Assembly (NCBI RefSeq): GCF_030816725.1
Contig: NZ_JAUSYG010000001.1
Coordinates: 4,402,001-4,466,000, forward strand
Reading direction: 5' to 3'
Length of the DNA stretch: 64,000 bases
From: Pseudarthrobacter defluvii
GTDB taxonomy: Bacteria; Actinomycetota; Actinomycetes; Actinomycetales; Micrococcaceae
The notes beneath the pieces were generated by a model. That model did no database searches. It worked only from the letters and a program-made list of their open reading frames with translations, and was not told where the DNA came from. The translations under genes and the position numbers were made by a program. Below, piece by piece: positions 50,374 through 59,560 of the stretch (position 1 is the stretch's first letter; the number at the start of each line of letters is the position of its first letter).

Positions 50374-51453
50374 GTGAAGATGTTCGCTGAGATGTTCAGC
50401 ATTGGCCCCGGAAACAAGGACCACCACCCGGCGCTTCGGTGCGCCGTCGGCGTCTTCGTTCCCCTCATCACGCTGGTGCTGCTGGGCCGGCTGGACCTGG
50501 CAATCTTCGCGTCCTTCGGCGCCTTCACCGGAATTTACGGCCGCGGCGAACCCCATGCCGTCCGCTTCGTGCTGCAGCTGCGGGCCGGGCTGCTGATGCT
50601 CCTGGTGATGTTCCTGGCGGCGCTCGCAGCCCGGATGGGTCCCGCCTGGGGCCTGGATGCCGCCGCCCACACCTGGCTGCTGGTCCTGGCCACCACTTTG
50701 GTGGCCGGTGCCTGTTCCGTCGCCATCTCCTGGCTGCGGCTGCGCCCGGCAGGTTCGCTCTTCCACATCTTCGCGTTCGCCGCGATCGCGTCCATCCCCA
50801 ACCAGCCGCCTCTGTGGCAGGGCATGCTGGTGGCCGTCCTCACCACGGTCTTCGCCCTGCTCGTCGGCTTTTCGTCCCGGATCCTTCCCAGCCACCGCAC
50901 CCCCTGGGCCAGGCCGCCGCGGATCCGGCGCACCCCGGCGGAAAAGCGCGCCGCCTGGCTGGAGGGGTTCGGCTACCTGGTGGCCGCAGGACTTGCCGGC
51001 ACGCTGGCCACCTGGGCCGGGTCCCGCCTGGGTTTCGGGCACAACTACTGGGCCATGGTGGCGGCGGTGGTTCCCCTGGTGGGCCACACCACACGGCACC
51101 GGGTGCGCCGCGGCATCCAGAGAATCATCGGCACCGTGCTGGGCCTGCTGGTCCTGGCTGCCGTGCTGCTGGTGGGGCTGCAGCCCTGGCAGACCGTGCT
51201 GGTGATGGCGTTGTGCCAGTTCGGCGCCGAAATGTTCATCATCCGCCAGTACCTGCTGGCCCAGGTCTTCGTCACCCCCCTGGCTTTGATCTCGACGCTC
51301 CTGGTGGTTCCTGCCTCGCCTTCCTTCCTGCTGCGCGACCGCATCGTCGAGACTGTCATTGGCGCCGCCGTCGGCATTGCAGTGGTGCTGGCCCCCGGCG
51401 CGTGGCGCCGCTTACGGCAACGCACGACGGCGGCTGACCGCCAACTGCGTTGA
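50374..51453 (+). CDS. FUSC-family membrane protein (aromatic acid exporter-like)
   Basis: A 359-residue protein with two blocks of membrane helices separated by a hydrophilic stretch near residues 165-205, the layout of half-size FUSC proteins. It includes FASFGAFTGIYGR and the second-block GHNYWAMVAAVVPLVGHTT. Relatives such as AaeB export hydroxylated aromatic acids, which would fit this region, but no substrate is proven. The start is GTG with AAAGGCG upstream. Confidence 0.78.
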   Translation: MKMFAEMFSIGPGNKDHHPALRCAVGVFVPLITLVLLGRLDLAIFASFGAFTGIYGRGEPHAVRFVLQLRAGLLMLLVMFLAALAARMGPAWGLDAAAHTWLLVLATTLVAGACSVAISWLRLRPAGSLFHIFAFAAIASIPNQPPLWQGMLVAVLTTVFALLVGFSSRILPSHRTPWARPPRIRRTPAEKRAAWLEGFGYLVAAGLAGTLATWAGSRLGFGHNYWAMVAAVVPLVGHTTRHRVRRGIQRIIGTVLGLLVLAAVLLVGLQPWQTVLVMALCQFGAEMFIIRQYLLAQVFVTPLALISTLLVVPASPSFLLRDRIVETVIGAAVGIAVVLAPGAWRRLRQRTTAADRQLR

Positions 51454-51495
51454 ACCCGCCCCTGCAGCGCCAAGGGCGGGCTCAAAGGTGGGCCG

Positions 51496-52725
51496 TTACG
51501 GGCGCTCCGCTGCTGCCTCTTCCCGGACCGCCCGGATGGTGTGCGGCACTGCCGCCAGTGCCACCACCGCAATGGCGGCAGCGGCCGCGAAGACGTAGAA
51601 GCCCCAGGGGTAGGCAATGTTCGCGGCCACGAGGGAGCCTGTCACGGCAGGGCCCATGATGGCGCCAAGCCGGCCGACGCCGGCAGCGAATCCCAGGGCG
51701 GTGGCGCGGAGGGCTGCCGGGAACAGCTGGCTGACCCACGCGTAGACCAGCACCTGGGCGCTGAACACGAACACGCCCGTGACAAAGACTGCCAGGTTGA
51801 GGAGCAGCTCGCTTTGGATCTTGACGCTCAGGACACCAAGGAAAACGGCGGAGAGCCCGAACCACAGCAGCACCACCTTCTTGGTGCCGTGCTTGTCAGC
51901 CAGGATCCCTGCGATCACCAGACCCACCACTGCGCCTACGTTGAGGACCAGCAGCAGAACCAGGCCGGTGCTGACGGTGTAGCCCGCGCCCGCCATCAGC
52001 TGCGGAAGCCAGGTGTTCAAGCCGTAGACCAGGAGCAGGCCCATGAAGGAAGCCGCCGCGATGGCCAGCGCCACCAGGGGGTACGGTTTCCGCGCCAGAT
52101 CCCGGAAGCCTTTGCGGGCTGCAGCCGGTTCCTTTCCTCCGGCAGCTGCGGGAAGGGTCTCCGGGAGCTTGAACCACAGGAACGGTACCAGGGCGAAGCC
52201 GGCGAGGCCGCCCAGGATGAACATCATCCGCCAGTCCGGGATCAGCAGCAGGGCAAGGAAGGACGTGGCCACGGCGCCTGCGTGGTAGCCGGTCATGGTC
52301 CGGGTGGTCGATTTTCCGGCGGAACCCGCCGGTGCGTAGTCGTTCATGTAGGCCAGGGCCGCGGGCAGGCACGCACCCAGACCCAGACCGGCCAGGAGCC
52401 GGAAGATGCAGAACACTGCAACGTTCGGCGCGAACACCACGGCAATGGTGAAGATTGAAAACCACAGGACGCAGGCCACCAGAAGGCGGCGTCGGCCAAA
52501 GTGGTCTGACAGCGGGGCAATGAACAGTGCGCCGGCGCCGACCCCAACCAGTGAGATCGTGGCGGCCAACGTGGCACCTACGGCGTCGAAGCCAAGCTCG
52601 TGGGTCTTGATCAGCGTGGGGATGACGGTGCCCAGCACCACCAGGTCGAAGCCGTCAAGAACCATCGCCAGCCAGCAAAGCCAGACCGGCCACTTGGAAC
52701 GTTGCTGAGTGGGCGCAAAGGACAT
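51496..52725 (-). CDS. pcaK: MFS aromatic acid:H+ symporter, PcaK-like
   Basis: A 409-residue MFS protein of the AAHS group. N-terminal LCWLAMVLDGFDLVVLGTVIP contains the DGxD motif needed in PcaK, and the loop SDHFGRRRLL is the MFS motif. It should import 4-hydroxybenzoate or protocatechuate. It is divergent from the IclR gene that precedes pobA. The ATG has GAGG 7 bases upstream. Confidence 0.87.
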   Translation of the reverse strand: MSFAPTQQRSKWPVWLCWLAMVLDGFDLVVLGTVIPTLIKTHELGFDAVGATLAATISLVGVGAGALFIAPLSDHFGRRRLLVACVLWFSIFTIAVVFAPNVAVFCIFRLLAGLGLGACLPAALAYMNDYAPAGSAGKSTTRTMTGYHAGAVATSFLALLLIPDWRMMFILGGLAGFALVPFLWFKLPETLPAAAGGKEPAAARKGFRDLARKPYPLVALAIAAASFMGLLLVYGLNTWLPQLMAGAGYTVSTGLVLLLVLNVGAVVGLVIAGILADKHGTKKVVLLWFGLSAVFLGVLSVKIQSELLLNLAVFVTGVFVFSAQVLVYAWVSQLFPAALRATALGFAAGVGRLGAIMGPAVTGSLVAANIAYPWGFYVFAAAAAIAVVALAAVPHTIRAVREEAAAERP

Positions 52726-52808
52726 GGAAATACCTCGGTGTATCTTCTGGGAGTTCGTGCGGCGGTCTGCTTTGCCGTTGGTGGTCAGGGCAGCATTGCC
52801 AACAGCCC

Positions 52809-52828
52809 CAGTGAGGTTTGTATCACTG
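52809..52828. promoter_or_regulatory. Dyad CAGTGA-N8-TCACTG between pcaK and iclR
   Basis: A perfect 6-base dyad in the 146-base divergent region, 44 bases before the IclR start. It could be the IclR autoregulatory site. Evidence is limited to symmetry and position. Confidence 0.35.
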
Positions 52829-52871
52829 AGGGGTGTAATCTGGGACAACTTTTCCCATTCAATGGAAGCAG

Positions 52872-53624
52872 GTGTCCGCGCTGGCCAACTCCCCGTCCGG
52901 CGACTCGGTGGTGGACCGGATCGTCCGGTTAATTTCGGCGTTCCCCCAGGACGTGAGCGCCCTGCAGTTGAGCGACCTCGCTCAGCGTGCAGGCCTGCCG
53001 CTCACCACCACGCACCGCCTCGTTGGCCAGCTTGCCGCCCACGGGCTGCTTGAGTCCGCGCCGGGCGGCATGGTGCGGCCCGGGGTGAGGTTGTGGGAAC
53101 TGGTGAACCGGACCGCACCCACGCTCGCCCTGCGCCAGGCGGCCATGCCATTCATGGAAGACATCCAGCAGGTCCTGCACCAGAACGTGAACCTGGCCGT
53201 GCTGGACGGCTGGGAGGCGCTGTTCGTAGAGCGTCTGTCCCGGCGGGGTTCGGTGGCGAACCGGGCGCAGGTGGCAGGCAGGATGCCGGTGCACATTTCG
53301 TCGGCGGGACTGGCGCTGATGGCCCACCAGGACAAGATGATGCAGGAGGAATACCTGTCGCGGTTTACCGACCCGGAGGGAAAAGCGACGGCGGATACCG
53401 TCCGGGCGCTGCTCGCCGAAACTTCACGGCAGGGCTTCGCCCAACTCAAGGGCGTCGTGGACCCGGACACCTGGGGCATAGCCGTCCCGGTCCTGAACAG
53501 CAGGCGCCGCGCCCTGGCGTCACTCGGCGTCGTGGTTCCCCTCCGCGAGATGCGCCTGCAGGCACTGGTGCCCGCGCTGCAGACGGCCGCCCGGGGAATA
53601 GCCCGGCAACTCTCAGACTCCTGA
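52872..53624 (+). CDS. IclR-family regulator, PobR-like
   Basis: A 250-residue IclR protein with the winged helix (QLSDLAQRAGLPLTTTHRLV) and effector domain (MPVHISSAGLALMAH, WGIAVPVLNSRRRALASLG). It lies between pcaK and pobA and probably activates or represses both in response to 4-hydroxybenzoate. The start is GTG with GGAAGCA upstream. Confidence 0.85.
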   Translation: MSALANSPSGDSVVDRIVRLISAFPQDVSALQLSDLAQRAGLPLTTTHRLVGQLAAHGLLESAPGGMVRPGVRLWELVNRTAPTLALRQAAMPFMEDIQQVLHQNVNLAVLDGWEALFVERLSRRGSVANRAQVAGRMPVHISSAGLALMAHQDKMMQEEYLSRFTDPEGKATADTVRALLAETSRQGFAQLKGVVDPDTWGIAVPVLNSRRRALASLGVVVPLREMRLQALVPALQTAARGIARQLSDS

Positions 53625-53625
53625 A

Positions 53626-53650
53626 CCGTTCAACGGAATTGCTGTAACGG
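53626..53650 (+). promoter_or_regulatory. Candidate PobR operator before pobA
   Basis: CCGTT-C-AACGG (53626-53636) is a perfect dyad directly after the iclR stop. A third copy of AACGG follows at 53646-53650. The dyad plus direct repeat resembles PcaU/PobR sites. It lies about 85 bases before pobA. Confidence 0.5.
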
Positions 53651-53735
53651 CGGTCACGGCCACTGGCCCACACTGGTGGCAGACGAACCGATCCGGCGCC
53701 GCCACGGCGGGCCCGCAATGAAGCGAGAACAGATC

Positions 53736-54923
53736 ATGGCACGAAAAGTCATCAGCACCCAGGTCGCCATCATGGGGGGCGGTCCCGCGGGGCTCATGCT
53801 CTCCCACCTGCTGGCGAAGGCAGGCATCGAGTCCACGGTGATCGAGATCCGCAGCCACGAGGAAATCTCCCACACCGTCCGGGCCGGCATCCTGGAACAC
53901 GGCACCGTCAACCTGCTGGTGGACAGCGGCGTCTCGGACCGGGTGCTGCGCGACGGCGACAGGCATGACGGGATCGAGCTGCGCTTCAACGGCGAGAGCC
54001 ACCGCATCGACTTCAAGGACCTGGTGGGCGAGTCCGTGTGGCTGTACCCGCAGACGGACGTCTTCCTGGACCTAGCCGCCCGCAGGAAGGACGACGGCGG
54101 CGACGTCCGCTACAGCGTCACTGACACCTCGGTCCACGATCTGGAGGGCAAGCCGAAGGTCTGGTTCACCGATTCCGACGGCACCGAGTTCGAGATCCAG
54201 GCCGACTTCCTGGTGGGCGCTGACGGCTCGCGCAGCCACTGCCGGTTCCAGATTCCCGAGGCCAACCGCAAGTGGTACTTCCACGAATACCCCTTCGCCT
54301 GGTTCGGCATCCTGGCCGAGGCGCCGCGCAGCTCCGACGAACTCATCTACGCCAACTCGGCCAACGGCTTCGCCCTGATCAGCCAGCGCACGGAGACCGT
54401 CCAACGGATGTACTTCCAGTGCGATCCCAAGGAAAACGTGGCGGAATGGGATGACGACCGCATTTGGGCCGAATTCCGCAGCCGCGTCAACGGCAACGGC
54501 TTCGAGCTCAAGGAAGGCCCGGTCCTGGAAAAGATGGTGCTGCCCTTCCGCAGCTTCGTCCACACGCCCATGCGCCACGGCAACCTGTTCCTGGCCGGTG
54601 ACGCCGCGCATACCGTGCCGCCCACCGGCGCCAAGGGCCTCAACCTTGCCATCAATGACGTCAAGGTCCTCTTCGAGGGGCTGGACAGCCACTACAACTC
54701 CGGCTCGGACCGGCTCCTGGACACCTACAGTGACCGCGCCCTGGACCGGGTGTGGAAGGCGCAGCAGTTCTCCTACTGGATGACCACCATGCTGCACACT
54801 CCGGCCGATGCGGACGACTTCTCCCGTGCCCGCCAGCTCGGTGAGCTGAACTCCGTGGTCTCCTCCCGCCACGGCAAGGCCTACCTCGCCGAGGCGTACA
54901 CGGGCTGGCCCGCTTCGGCCTAA
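53736..54923 (+). CDS. pobA: 4-hydroxybenzoate 3-monooxygenase
   Basis: A 395-residue FAD monooxygenase that makes protocatechuate from 4-hydroxybenzoate. It has the FAD fold GGGPAGLMLSHLL, the second motif in DFLVGADGSRSHCR, and the GDAAHTVPPTGAKGLNLAI motif. The ATG chosen gives the usual PobA N-terminus (MARKVISTQVAIMG) and length; an in-frame ATG six codons earlier is possible. Confidence 0.94.
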   Translation: MARKVISTQVAIMGGGPAGLMLSHLLAKAGIESTVIEIRSHEEISHTVRAGILEHGTVNLLVDSGVSDRVLRDGDRHDGIELRFNGESHRIDFKDLVGESVWLYPQTDVFLDLAARRKDDGGDVRYSVTDTSVHDLEGKPKVWFTDSDGTEFEIQADFLVGADGSRSHCRFQIPEANRKWYFHEYPFAWFGILAEAPRSSDELIYANSANGFALISQRTETVQRMYFQCDPKENVAEWDDDRIWAEFRSRVNGNGFELKEGPVLEKMVLPFRSFVHTPMRHGNLFLAGDAAHTVPPTGAKGLNLAINDVKVLFEGLDSHYNSGSDRLLDTYSDRALDRVWKAQQFSYWMTTMLHTPADADDFSRARQLGELNSVVSSRHGKAYLAEAYTGWPASA

Positions 54924-54963
54924 TGGGGCTGGGGAAGTACGACGCCGGCCGGCTGGGTGAGGC

Positions 54964-55503
54964 TCAATTGCCCACCAGCCGCCGGACAGCCGCCGCGATG
55001 GCCTTGGGGTCGGGGTCTTCATCCCGGCGCACGGTGAGCAGGTGCAGCAGCACTCCGTCGCCGTAATCCGCCACGTCCCGGGCCCTGGCTTCCGGGTCCG
55101 GAACCCCCAGCGCGGCCAAGGCCTGCCGCAGCCCTCCCACCAGCCGGAAGTGGCCCGCAGTCACCGATTCGGGCTTGTCGAGGGATAGTGCCAGCCGGGC
55201 GCGGGTCAGGTCAGCGTGCCGTCCAGCGAGGGCCAGCACCAGGGATGCCAACTGGTTCGCCAGTTCCTCAACGTCCTTAGGCGGCCCGGCAGGTCCTTGC
55301 TCCGCCAGGAGCGCTGAGTCCAGCTCCAACAGCCGCTCCAGCACTGCCCCAACCAGGGTGGCGCGGCTGCGGTAGTAGTTCGAGGTGGTTCCCTGGGCAA
55401 CCTGGGCTTCGGCGTCGACCGCTCGGTGCGTGAGGCCCTTCATCCCCTTGTCCGCCACCACGGCGAGGGCGGCATCGAGCAGTTGGGTGCGGCGGTCCGG
55501 CAT
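54964..55503 (-). CDS. TetR-family regulator
   Basis: A 179-residue TetR protein with the helix-turn-helix GLTHRAVDAEAQVAQGTTSNYY near residues 24-45 and a helical ligand domain. It is divergent from the FAD monooxygenase and likely represses it and itself through the TACTAC dyad. A -10-like TACACT lies 6 bases before its ATG on the minus strand, suggesting a leaderless transcript. Confidence 0.85.
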   Translation of the reverse strand: MPDRRTQLLDAALAVVADKGMKGLTHRAVDAEAQVAQGTTSNYYRSRATLVGAVLERLLELDSALLAEQGPAGPPKDVEELANQLASLVLALAGRHADLTRARLALSLDKPESVTAGHFRLVGGLRQALAALGVPDPEARARDVADYGDGVLLHLLTVRRDEDPDPKAIAAAVRRLVGN

Positions 55504-55533
55504 GCGTTCAGTGTAATGGGACCCCTTTTCATT

Positions 55534-55553
55534 TACTACAAAAGTAGTAGAAT
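55534..55553. promoter_or_regulatory. TetR operator TACTAC-AAAA-GTAGTA and monooxygenase -10 box
   Basis: A perfect 6-base dyad with an AAAA centre (55534-55549) in the 57-base divergent gap. It overlaps a plus-strand -10 box TAGAAT (55548-55553), so a bound repressor would block transcription. The -10 lies 7 bases before the monooxygenase ATG. Confidence 0.75.
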
Positions 55554-55560
55554 TTCCTGC

Positions 55561-56628
55561 ATGGAAAGGATCACGATCGTTGGCGGCGGCATCGCCGGGC
55601 TCGCCTTTGCGGCGGCGCTGGACTCCAGCCGTTTTCAGGTGACGGTGTATGAGAAGCGGCCCGAACTGCCCACCGTCGGCAACGCCCTCGGGATGTGGCC
55701 CAACGCCCAGCGCGCCCTGGCCCGGCTGGGAATACTGGACCAAGCCCGGGCCGTCAGCCCGGTGCTGGGCAGCGGGTCGGTCCGCAATGCACAGGGTGAA
55801 CCGTGGGTCACGGTCGACGCGGGGGAGATGTTCGGCATTTCCCGGATCGACCTGATCCGGCTGCTGGATGGCGCCGTGCCCGCCGCCGTCCGCCGTGTCA
55901 CCGACACCGTGCAGTCAGTCCCCGCGGACGGCAGCCTGGTGGTAGGTGCCGACGGCGTGCACAGCATGGTCCGCCGCGAGGTCTGGGGCGCAGCCAGTGA
56001 TGCCCGCCTCACTCCGTACCTTGCCCTTCGCGGCACCCTTCCTACTCCGGTGGGGCCGGACGAGGTGGGCGAATACTGGGGCCGCGGCGATCTGTTCGGC
56101 ATGGCAGCTGCCCGGGGTGGCTCCTTCTGGTACGCGAGCTACCGATCGGAACTCGGCCCCTACGGAATTGACCCAGCGTCCGTTCTGGAGCAGGCACGGG
56201 AGCGCTTCGCCACCCACGCCCCCGCCATTCGCCGCACGCTCGCCGCTGCCACCCCGGAGGAATGCCTGGTCCAGCGGCTCTGGACGGTTCCGCGCCTCCG
56301 CTCCTATGCGAATGCCAGGACCGCTCTCATCGGCGATGCCGCCCATGCCATGATGCCGACCCTTGGCCGCGGCGCCTGCGAATCGCTGGTGGACGCGGTG
56401 ACACTTGCCGACTTCCTCAACAACCTGCCTGACGGCCATGGCCAGGACCAGGCGCTGGGTGCCTACAACCGGCAGCGGAGGCTCCGCACCCGCGCCGTGA
56501 GCGTGGCCTCCTCAGCCCTCGGACGTGTCGCCCTGGCGGACCGTGCCCAGCCGCTGCGTGACCGCATGCTCAACCTGGCCCGGCGGCGGAACGCACGGAC
56601 CGCCGTCGGCAGCGGTTCGGGGAGGTAG
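55561..56628 (+). CDS. FAD-dependent monooxygenase
   Basis: A 355-residue class A flavoprotein monooxygenase: VGGGIAGLAFAAAL at the N-terminus, LVVGADGVHSMVRR mid-way and LIGDAAHAMMPTLGRGA later. The family includes salicylate hydroxylase and antibiotic-modifying enzymes; the substrate is unknown. No ribosome site precedes the ATG, and the -10 box sits close enough for a leaderless message. Its stop abuts the convergent permease stop. Confidence 0.85.
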   Translation: MERITIVGGGIAGLAFAAALDSSRFQVTVYEKRPELPTVGNALGMWPNAQRALARLGILDQARAVSPVLGSGSVRNAQGEPWVTVDAGEMFGISRIDLIRLLDGAVPAAVRRVTDTVQSVPADGSLVVGADGVHSMVRREVWGAASDARLTPYLALRGTLPTPVGPDEVGEYWGRGDLFGMAAARGGSFWYASYRSELGPYGIDPASVLEQARERFATHAPAIRRTLAAATPEECLVQRLWTVPRLRSYANARTALIGDAAHAMMPTLGRGACESLVDAVTLADFLNNLPDGHGQDQALGAYNRQRRLRTRAVSVASSALGRVALADRAQPLRDRMLNLARRRNARTAVGSGSGR

Positions 56629-58452
56629 TCAGCGGACGGCAGCTGCCGGTCGCGTGGCGTCGTCCTCACCCGGCGCCTGGGCACCGGGAAGTCCGGCGCC
56701 GGAGACCTGGGGGCCGGCCGGAGCGGCGGGCAGCCGCTTCCTGCTCTTCCGCCGCCCGGACCTGCCGTACACGAGGTACATCGTCACTCCGGTGATGACC
56801 ATGAGGAGCACCGTGTACACGAACGTGTTCGCGATTCCCTCGGTGCCTTCGGCTCCGTCGGTGTTGGCTTTGATCACCAGGCCCAGTGGCTGCACCAGCG
56901 GATGGGCCAGGAAGATGGCGGTGTCATAGTCGTCCAGCAGGCTGTTGAAGTTCAGGGCCGTGATGGCTGCCGCCGCCGGGAGTACCAGCGGCAGGAGGAT
57001 CCGGCGGAAGACATACAGCGTCTTGGCGCCCATGATCGCGGCGGCCTCCTCCAGGGAAGAGTTCACGGTGGCAAAGGACGCCTTGAGCATCCGGAGCGTG
57101 AACGGGATCTTCACTGTGACGAAGGCGATGAGCAGGATCACCGTTGTTCCGGTGAGGACGGCCCCGCCCACCAGGGGATTGGGGTGGTCGTAGCTGACGA
57201 TCAGTCCCAGGGCCAGCAGCGCCGACGGCAGGATCCACGGGATGTGCAGCAGGTATTCAAAGGCTGAGGCCACCCAGTTCTTGTACTTCTGCAGCAGCCG
57301 CGCCACGAAGAGCAGGCCGCCCACTGCGATGAGCGCCGCCAGGGCGCTGTACACCACGCTGACGATGAACGGCCGGAGCCCGGACTGCTGGGTCAGGACG
57401 CGGACGTAGTTGTCCAGTGTCAGGTTGGCAAGTGAGAGCCGTCCGGTCTGGATGGCCGCGCCGTCGGCAAATGAATAAAGCACGATCAGCACCACGGGAA
57501 GCGTGTAGACGGCAAAGAGGAGATAGGCCACGGCGTGCACGGCCACGTTGGCCATGGGGTTGGCAATGTCTTGTTTCTGCAGCTCGGAAGACACCTTCGA
57601 CACCGAAAAGTAGGTGCCGCCCTTCTCCAGCCGGGACATCACGGCGAGCATCCCCATGGTGGCCAGGCCAAGGATCACGGCCAGCAGCGCCGCCAGGTCA
57701 CGCGAGGTGGGGCTGTTGGTGAACGTCAGGATCATCGGTGTGATGGTCTGGAAATCGCGGCCGCCCAGCACCTGCGGTGCGCTCAGGGCGCCCAGGCCGG
57801 TGAGGAAGGACAGGATGGTGACTGCGAACAGGGTGGGCTTGAGCATGGGCAGGACGATCCGCCGCAGGATGGTCCAGGTGGAGGCGCCCAGGTTCTTCGC
57901 TGCCTCAATGGTCTGGTAGTCGATGCCTTTGAGGGCGTTGGCAACGAACAGCATGTGGTTGGTGGTGGTGGCAAAGGTCATGACCACCAGCACGGCAAAG
58001 AACCCGGAAAACCAGCCGGGGTCCATTCCGGGGAAAACCCGGACCAGCAGCGTCGTGACAATGCCCTTGTCCCCGTAGATGAACTTGTAGCCCGCCGCCA
58101 GCACGATGCCGCCGTAGATGAACGTTGAGGCGTACCCCAGGAAGAGGATTCTCGAGCCGCGGATCCTGAAGTAATGCGTCACCAGGACGATGAAGACGCC
58201 CACCAGGTTGACGGTGACGGACAGCGCCACGGCCAGGAGGAAGCTGTTGCCCAGTGCCTTCATGGCCCGCTGGGACGAGAACAGCTTCTCCGCGGCGCGG
58301 CCCGAAAAGCTGCCGTCAGGGAAGAAAGTGGCGATCAGGATGTTCACGTTGGGCCATACCAGGAACGCGGCAATGAACCAGGTGAGGATGACCCCCACCA
58401 CCAGGACGAACGGGGAGCGGGCCATGCTGCGCACCGCGTTGTTGCCGCTCAT
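56629..58452 (-). CDS. ABC transporter permease, fused two-domain (iron type)
   Basis: A 607-residue permease with about twelve membrane helices. Two binding-protein-dependent transport domains each carry an EAA loop: EAAKNLGASTWTILRRI near residue 185 and EEAAAIMGAKTLYVFRRI in the second half. This FbpB-like fused form is typical of ferric-iron, and also thiamine or phosphonate, importers. The start overlaps the ATPase stop (ATGA). Confidence 0.87.
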   Translation of the reverse strand: MSGNNAVRSMARSPFVLVVGVILTWFIAAFLVWPNVNILIATFFPDGSFSGRAAEKLFSSQRAMKALGNSFLLAVALSVTVNLVGVFIVLVTHYFRIRGSRILFLGYASTFIYGGIVLAAGYKFIYGDKGIVTTLLVRVFPGMDPGWFSGFFAVLVVMTFATTTNHMLFVANALKGIDYQTIEAAKNLGASTWTILRRIVLPMLKPTLFAVTILSFLTGLGALSAPQVLGGRDFQTITPMILTFTNSPTSRDLAALLAVILGLATMGMLAVMSRLEKGGTYFSVSKVSSELQKQDIANPMANVAVHAVAYLLFAVYTLPVVLIVLYSFADGAAIQTGRLSLANLTLDNYVRVLTQQSGLRPFIVSVVYSALAALIAVGGLLFVARLLQKYKNWVASAFEYLLHIPWILPSALLALGLIVSYDHPNPLVGGAVLTGTTVILLIAFVTVKIPFTLRMLKASFATVNSSLEEAAAIMGAKTLYVFRRILLPLVLPAAAAITALNFNSLLDDYDTAIFLAHPLVQPLGLVIKANTDGAEGTEGIANTFVYTVLLMVITGVTMYLVYGRSGRRKSRKRLPAAPAGPQVSGAGLPGAQAPGEDDATRPAAAVR

Positions 58453-59513
58453 GGCAGGGCAACCGCCTGGTCCTCTGCAAGTGCGGCACCGGATCCCGGA
58501 TGGTACTGAAGGATGTGCCCGGGCTGGACGTAGACCGTTGTGGCCGTGCCGGCCCCAGGGTGCGCGGCGCCGTCTTCCCTGACCAGGAGGCGGATGTCCG
58601 CGCCATGGCTGCGGACCACATACCGGCTGTGCAGGCCGTGGTAGGTCCGGGACACCACGGTGGCGGGAAGTCCGACGGCGGTGCCTCCGTCCGCGGGCCG
58701 GTCCAGGGAGGCCTTTTCCACGCGCAGGTAGGACCTGGCATCCGTGCTGAGGCCGGCGCCGGAGAGCCGGTTGACCTCCGCCACGAAGTCCGGCGTCAGG
58801 GCTGAGCTGTCACCAATGAAGTTGCAGACGAACTCCGTAGCGGCATGGTCGTAGATTTCCTGGGGCGTCCCAACCTGTTCCACCACGCCCTTGTTGAAGA
58901 CCGCCACCCGGTCACTCATGGCAAGGGCCTCGTCCTGGTCGTGGGTGACGTACACAGTGGTGATGCCGAATTCGCTCTGCAGGTCCTTGAGCTGCTGGCG
59001 CAGCTGGTGCCGGAGCTTGGCGTCGAGGTTGGACAGCGGCTCGTCCAGCAGCAGGATCTTGGGCCGCAGCACCAGGGCGCGGGCAACAGCCACGCGCTGC
59101 TGCTGGCCGCCGGACAGCTCGGCCACGTTCTTCGCCAGCTGCTCGTCGCTGAGTTCCACGCGCCGTGCAATGTCCCGCACAAGGCGGTCGCTGTCGGCAG
59201 GTTTTTCCTTCCGGACCCGGAGCCCGAAGGCGATGTTCTCCCATACGCTCATGCTCGGGAACAGGGCATAGTTCTGGAACACCATGCCCACCTGCCGCTT
59301 GTCGCTTGGAAGGCGGGTCACGTCCTTCCCGTCCACCCGGACGGTACCCCTGGCAGGCTGGATGAAGCCGGCCAGGGTGCGCAGCGCCGTCGTCTTTCCA
59401 CAGCCGGAGGGCCCCAGGAGGGTGAAAAACTCGCCCGGTTGGACATGCAGGTCCAGATGCGGGATGGCGGTGAAATCGCCAAAGGTAACTTCGATGTTTT
59501 CCAAGCGGATCAT
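58449..59513 (-). CDS. ABC transporter ATPase, FbpC/PotA type
   Basis: A 354-residue ATPase. Walker A GPSGCGKTT, signature LSGGQQQRVAVARAL, Walker B LLLDEPLSN and the His of TVYVTHDQDEA are all intact. A C-terminal TOBE-like domain follows. It powers the adjacent fused permease. Confidence 0.9.
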   Translation of the reverse strand: MIRLENIEVTFGDFTAIPHLDLHVQPGEFFTLLGPSGCGKTTALRTLAGFIQPARGTVRVDGKDVTRLPSDKRQVGMVFQNYALFPSMSVWENIAFGLRVRKEKPADSDRLVRDIARRVELSDEQLAKNVAELSGGQQQRVAVARALVLRPKILLLDEPLSNLDAKLRHQLRQQLKDLQSEFGITTVYVTHDQDEALAMSDRVAVFNKGVVEQVGTPQEIYDHAATEFVCNFIGDSSALTPDFVAEVNRLSGAGLSTDARSYLRVEKASLDRPADGGTAVGLPATVVSRTYHGLHSRYVVRSHGADIRLLVREDGAAHPGAGTATTVYVQPGHILQYHPGSGAALAEDQAVALP

Positions 59514-59560
59514 GGCAACCCTGTCTGATGGAACGCGGGAATGGCGGCTGGCAGTACGGG

